From Arthrobacter sp. zg-Y1110 (GTDB lineage: Bacteria; Actinomycetota; Actinomycetes; Actinomycetales; Micrococcaceae): DNA of 64,000 bases. Both the position numbers and the translations under genes were made by a program. Of this stretch, positions 63,597 to 64,000 are shown one piece after another (position 1 is the stretch's first letter; every line of letters begins with the position of its first letter). The notes beneath the pieces are model-generated. The model had not been told where the DNA came from. It saw only the letters and a program-made list of their open reading frames with translations, and searched no databases. The stretch is from NCBI RefSeq assembly GCF_025244865.1, contig NZ_CP104272.1, positions 3,286,001 to 3,350,000 of the forward strand, read 5' to 3'.

Positions 63597-64000
63597 TTGA
63601 GCACCACCATCCTGACCCTCGTCGGCAGCCTCCGCGCCGGTTCCATCAACCGCCAGCTCGCTGAAGCCGCTGCCGCCGGCGCTCCGGAAGGCGTCGAAGT
63701 GAAGCTCTTTGACGGGTTGGGCGAAATTCCGTTCTACAACGAGGACATTGATGTGGAGGGGCTCGTCCCGGAGGCAGCACAGGTACTGCGCGACGCAGCC
63801 GCTGCGTCCGACGGCCTGCTGCTGATCAGCCCCGAGTACAACGGCACCATGCCTGCAGTGCTGAAGAACGCCATTGACTGGCTGTCCCGCCCCTTCGGCG
63901 CAGGCGCCATCTCCGGTATGCCCACCGCCGTCATCGGTGCCGCCTTCGGCCAGTACGGCGGCGTTTGGGCGCAGGACGATGCCCGCAAGTCGGTCGGTAT
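63597..64000 (+). CDS. NAD(P)H-dependent FMN reductase (partial, runs off the window)
   Basis: The first 134 codons of a flavodoxin-fold reductase. STTILTLVGSLRAGSINRQL supplies the FMN phosphate loop, GEIPFYNEDID and LLLISPEYNGTMPAVLKNAI are the conserved family blocks (PEYN motif), and AIDWLSRPFG follows. The start is TTG at 63597 with an AGGAG nine bases upstream. Members reduce quinones, chromate or flavin for redox defence. Divergent from a TetR regulator with a palindromic operator, so expression is probably induced by quinones or electrophiles. Confidence 0.87.
   Translation, partial: MSTTILTLVGSLRAGSINRQLAEAAAAGAPEGVEVKLFDGLGEIPFYNEDIDVEGLVPEAAQVLRDAAAASDGLLLISPEYNGTMPAVLKNAIDWLSRPFGAGAISGMPTAVIGAAFGQYGGVWAQDDARKSVG

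Overview
This window is chromosomal DNA of a high-GC Gram-positive bacterium, most likely an actinobacterium of the Micrococcaceae (Arthrobacter-like). The evidence is GC-rich third codon positions, frequent GTG and TTG starts, a GAF-ANTAR regulator, an ECF sigma factor beside an Asp23/AmaP operon, and a gcvP-gcvT-gcvH-glyA-sdaA order behind a tandem glycine riboswitch. I saw no rRNA, tRNA, CRISPR array, insertion sequence or prophage. Family names come from motifs read by eye, not from searches.

1-8.7 kb: the 3' end of phosphate acetyltransferase, a YeiH-type membrane protein, then a catabolic cluster: a large FAD/Fe-S D-2-hydroxyacid dehydrogenase (YdiJ-like), a divergent GntR/FCD regulator, an MHS symporter, a hydroxyacid-oxoacid transhydrogenase-like iron alcohol dehydrogenase and an IclR regulator. 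Together they could form a cofactor-free 4-hydroxybutyrate / D-2-hydroxyglutarate shuttle. 8.9-13.3 kb: an SDR remnant, a MerR regulator, a DUF4190 protein, a GAF-ANTAR regulator, a beta-lactamase-fold hydrolase, a GNAT acetyltransferase and a small Cys-rich protein. 13.3-16.7 kb: a cst-type sulfur detoxification locus (CstB-like metallo-beta-lactamase/rhodanese, CstR repressor, rhodanese, TauE exporter) with four matching ATACCC-N4-GGGTAT-type operators.

16.6-31.6 kb: a DUF2254 membrane protein; a DHA2 efflux pump with MarR; a PAS histidine kinase translationally coupled to an RsbQ-type hydrolase; MarR with a divergent ABC exporter; a tandem VOC duplication; MarR with a divergent Bcr/CflA pump; and an MMPL transporter with its TetR. 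31.7-40.4 kb: an aldo/keto reductase, a DUF2231-Rieske protein, a GlcD-type FAD dehydrogenase with a lactate permease, an isolated cytochrome c oxidase subunit I, an SDR and a ChaB protein.

40.5-51.7 kb is a glycine/serine/alanine region: the riboswitch-controlled gcvP-gcvT-gcvH-glyA-sdaA operon, an AGCS symporter after it and a divergent CycA-type permease. It can import glycine, cleave it, make serine and deaminate serine to pyruvate. 51.7-55 kb: an Asp23/AmaP envelope-stress operon divergent from an ECF sigma gene. 55-64 kb: malate synthase, an alpha/beta hydrolase coupled to a zinc alcohol dehydrogenase, an excisionase-like HTH protein, alanine dehydrogenase, an AAHS transporter divergent from a MarR-like gene, and TetR divergent from an FMN reductase cut by the window end. 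Many divergent regulator/target pairs have a clean palindrome between them; these are listed as candidate operators.
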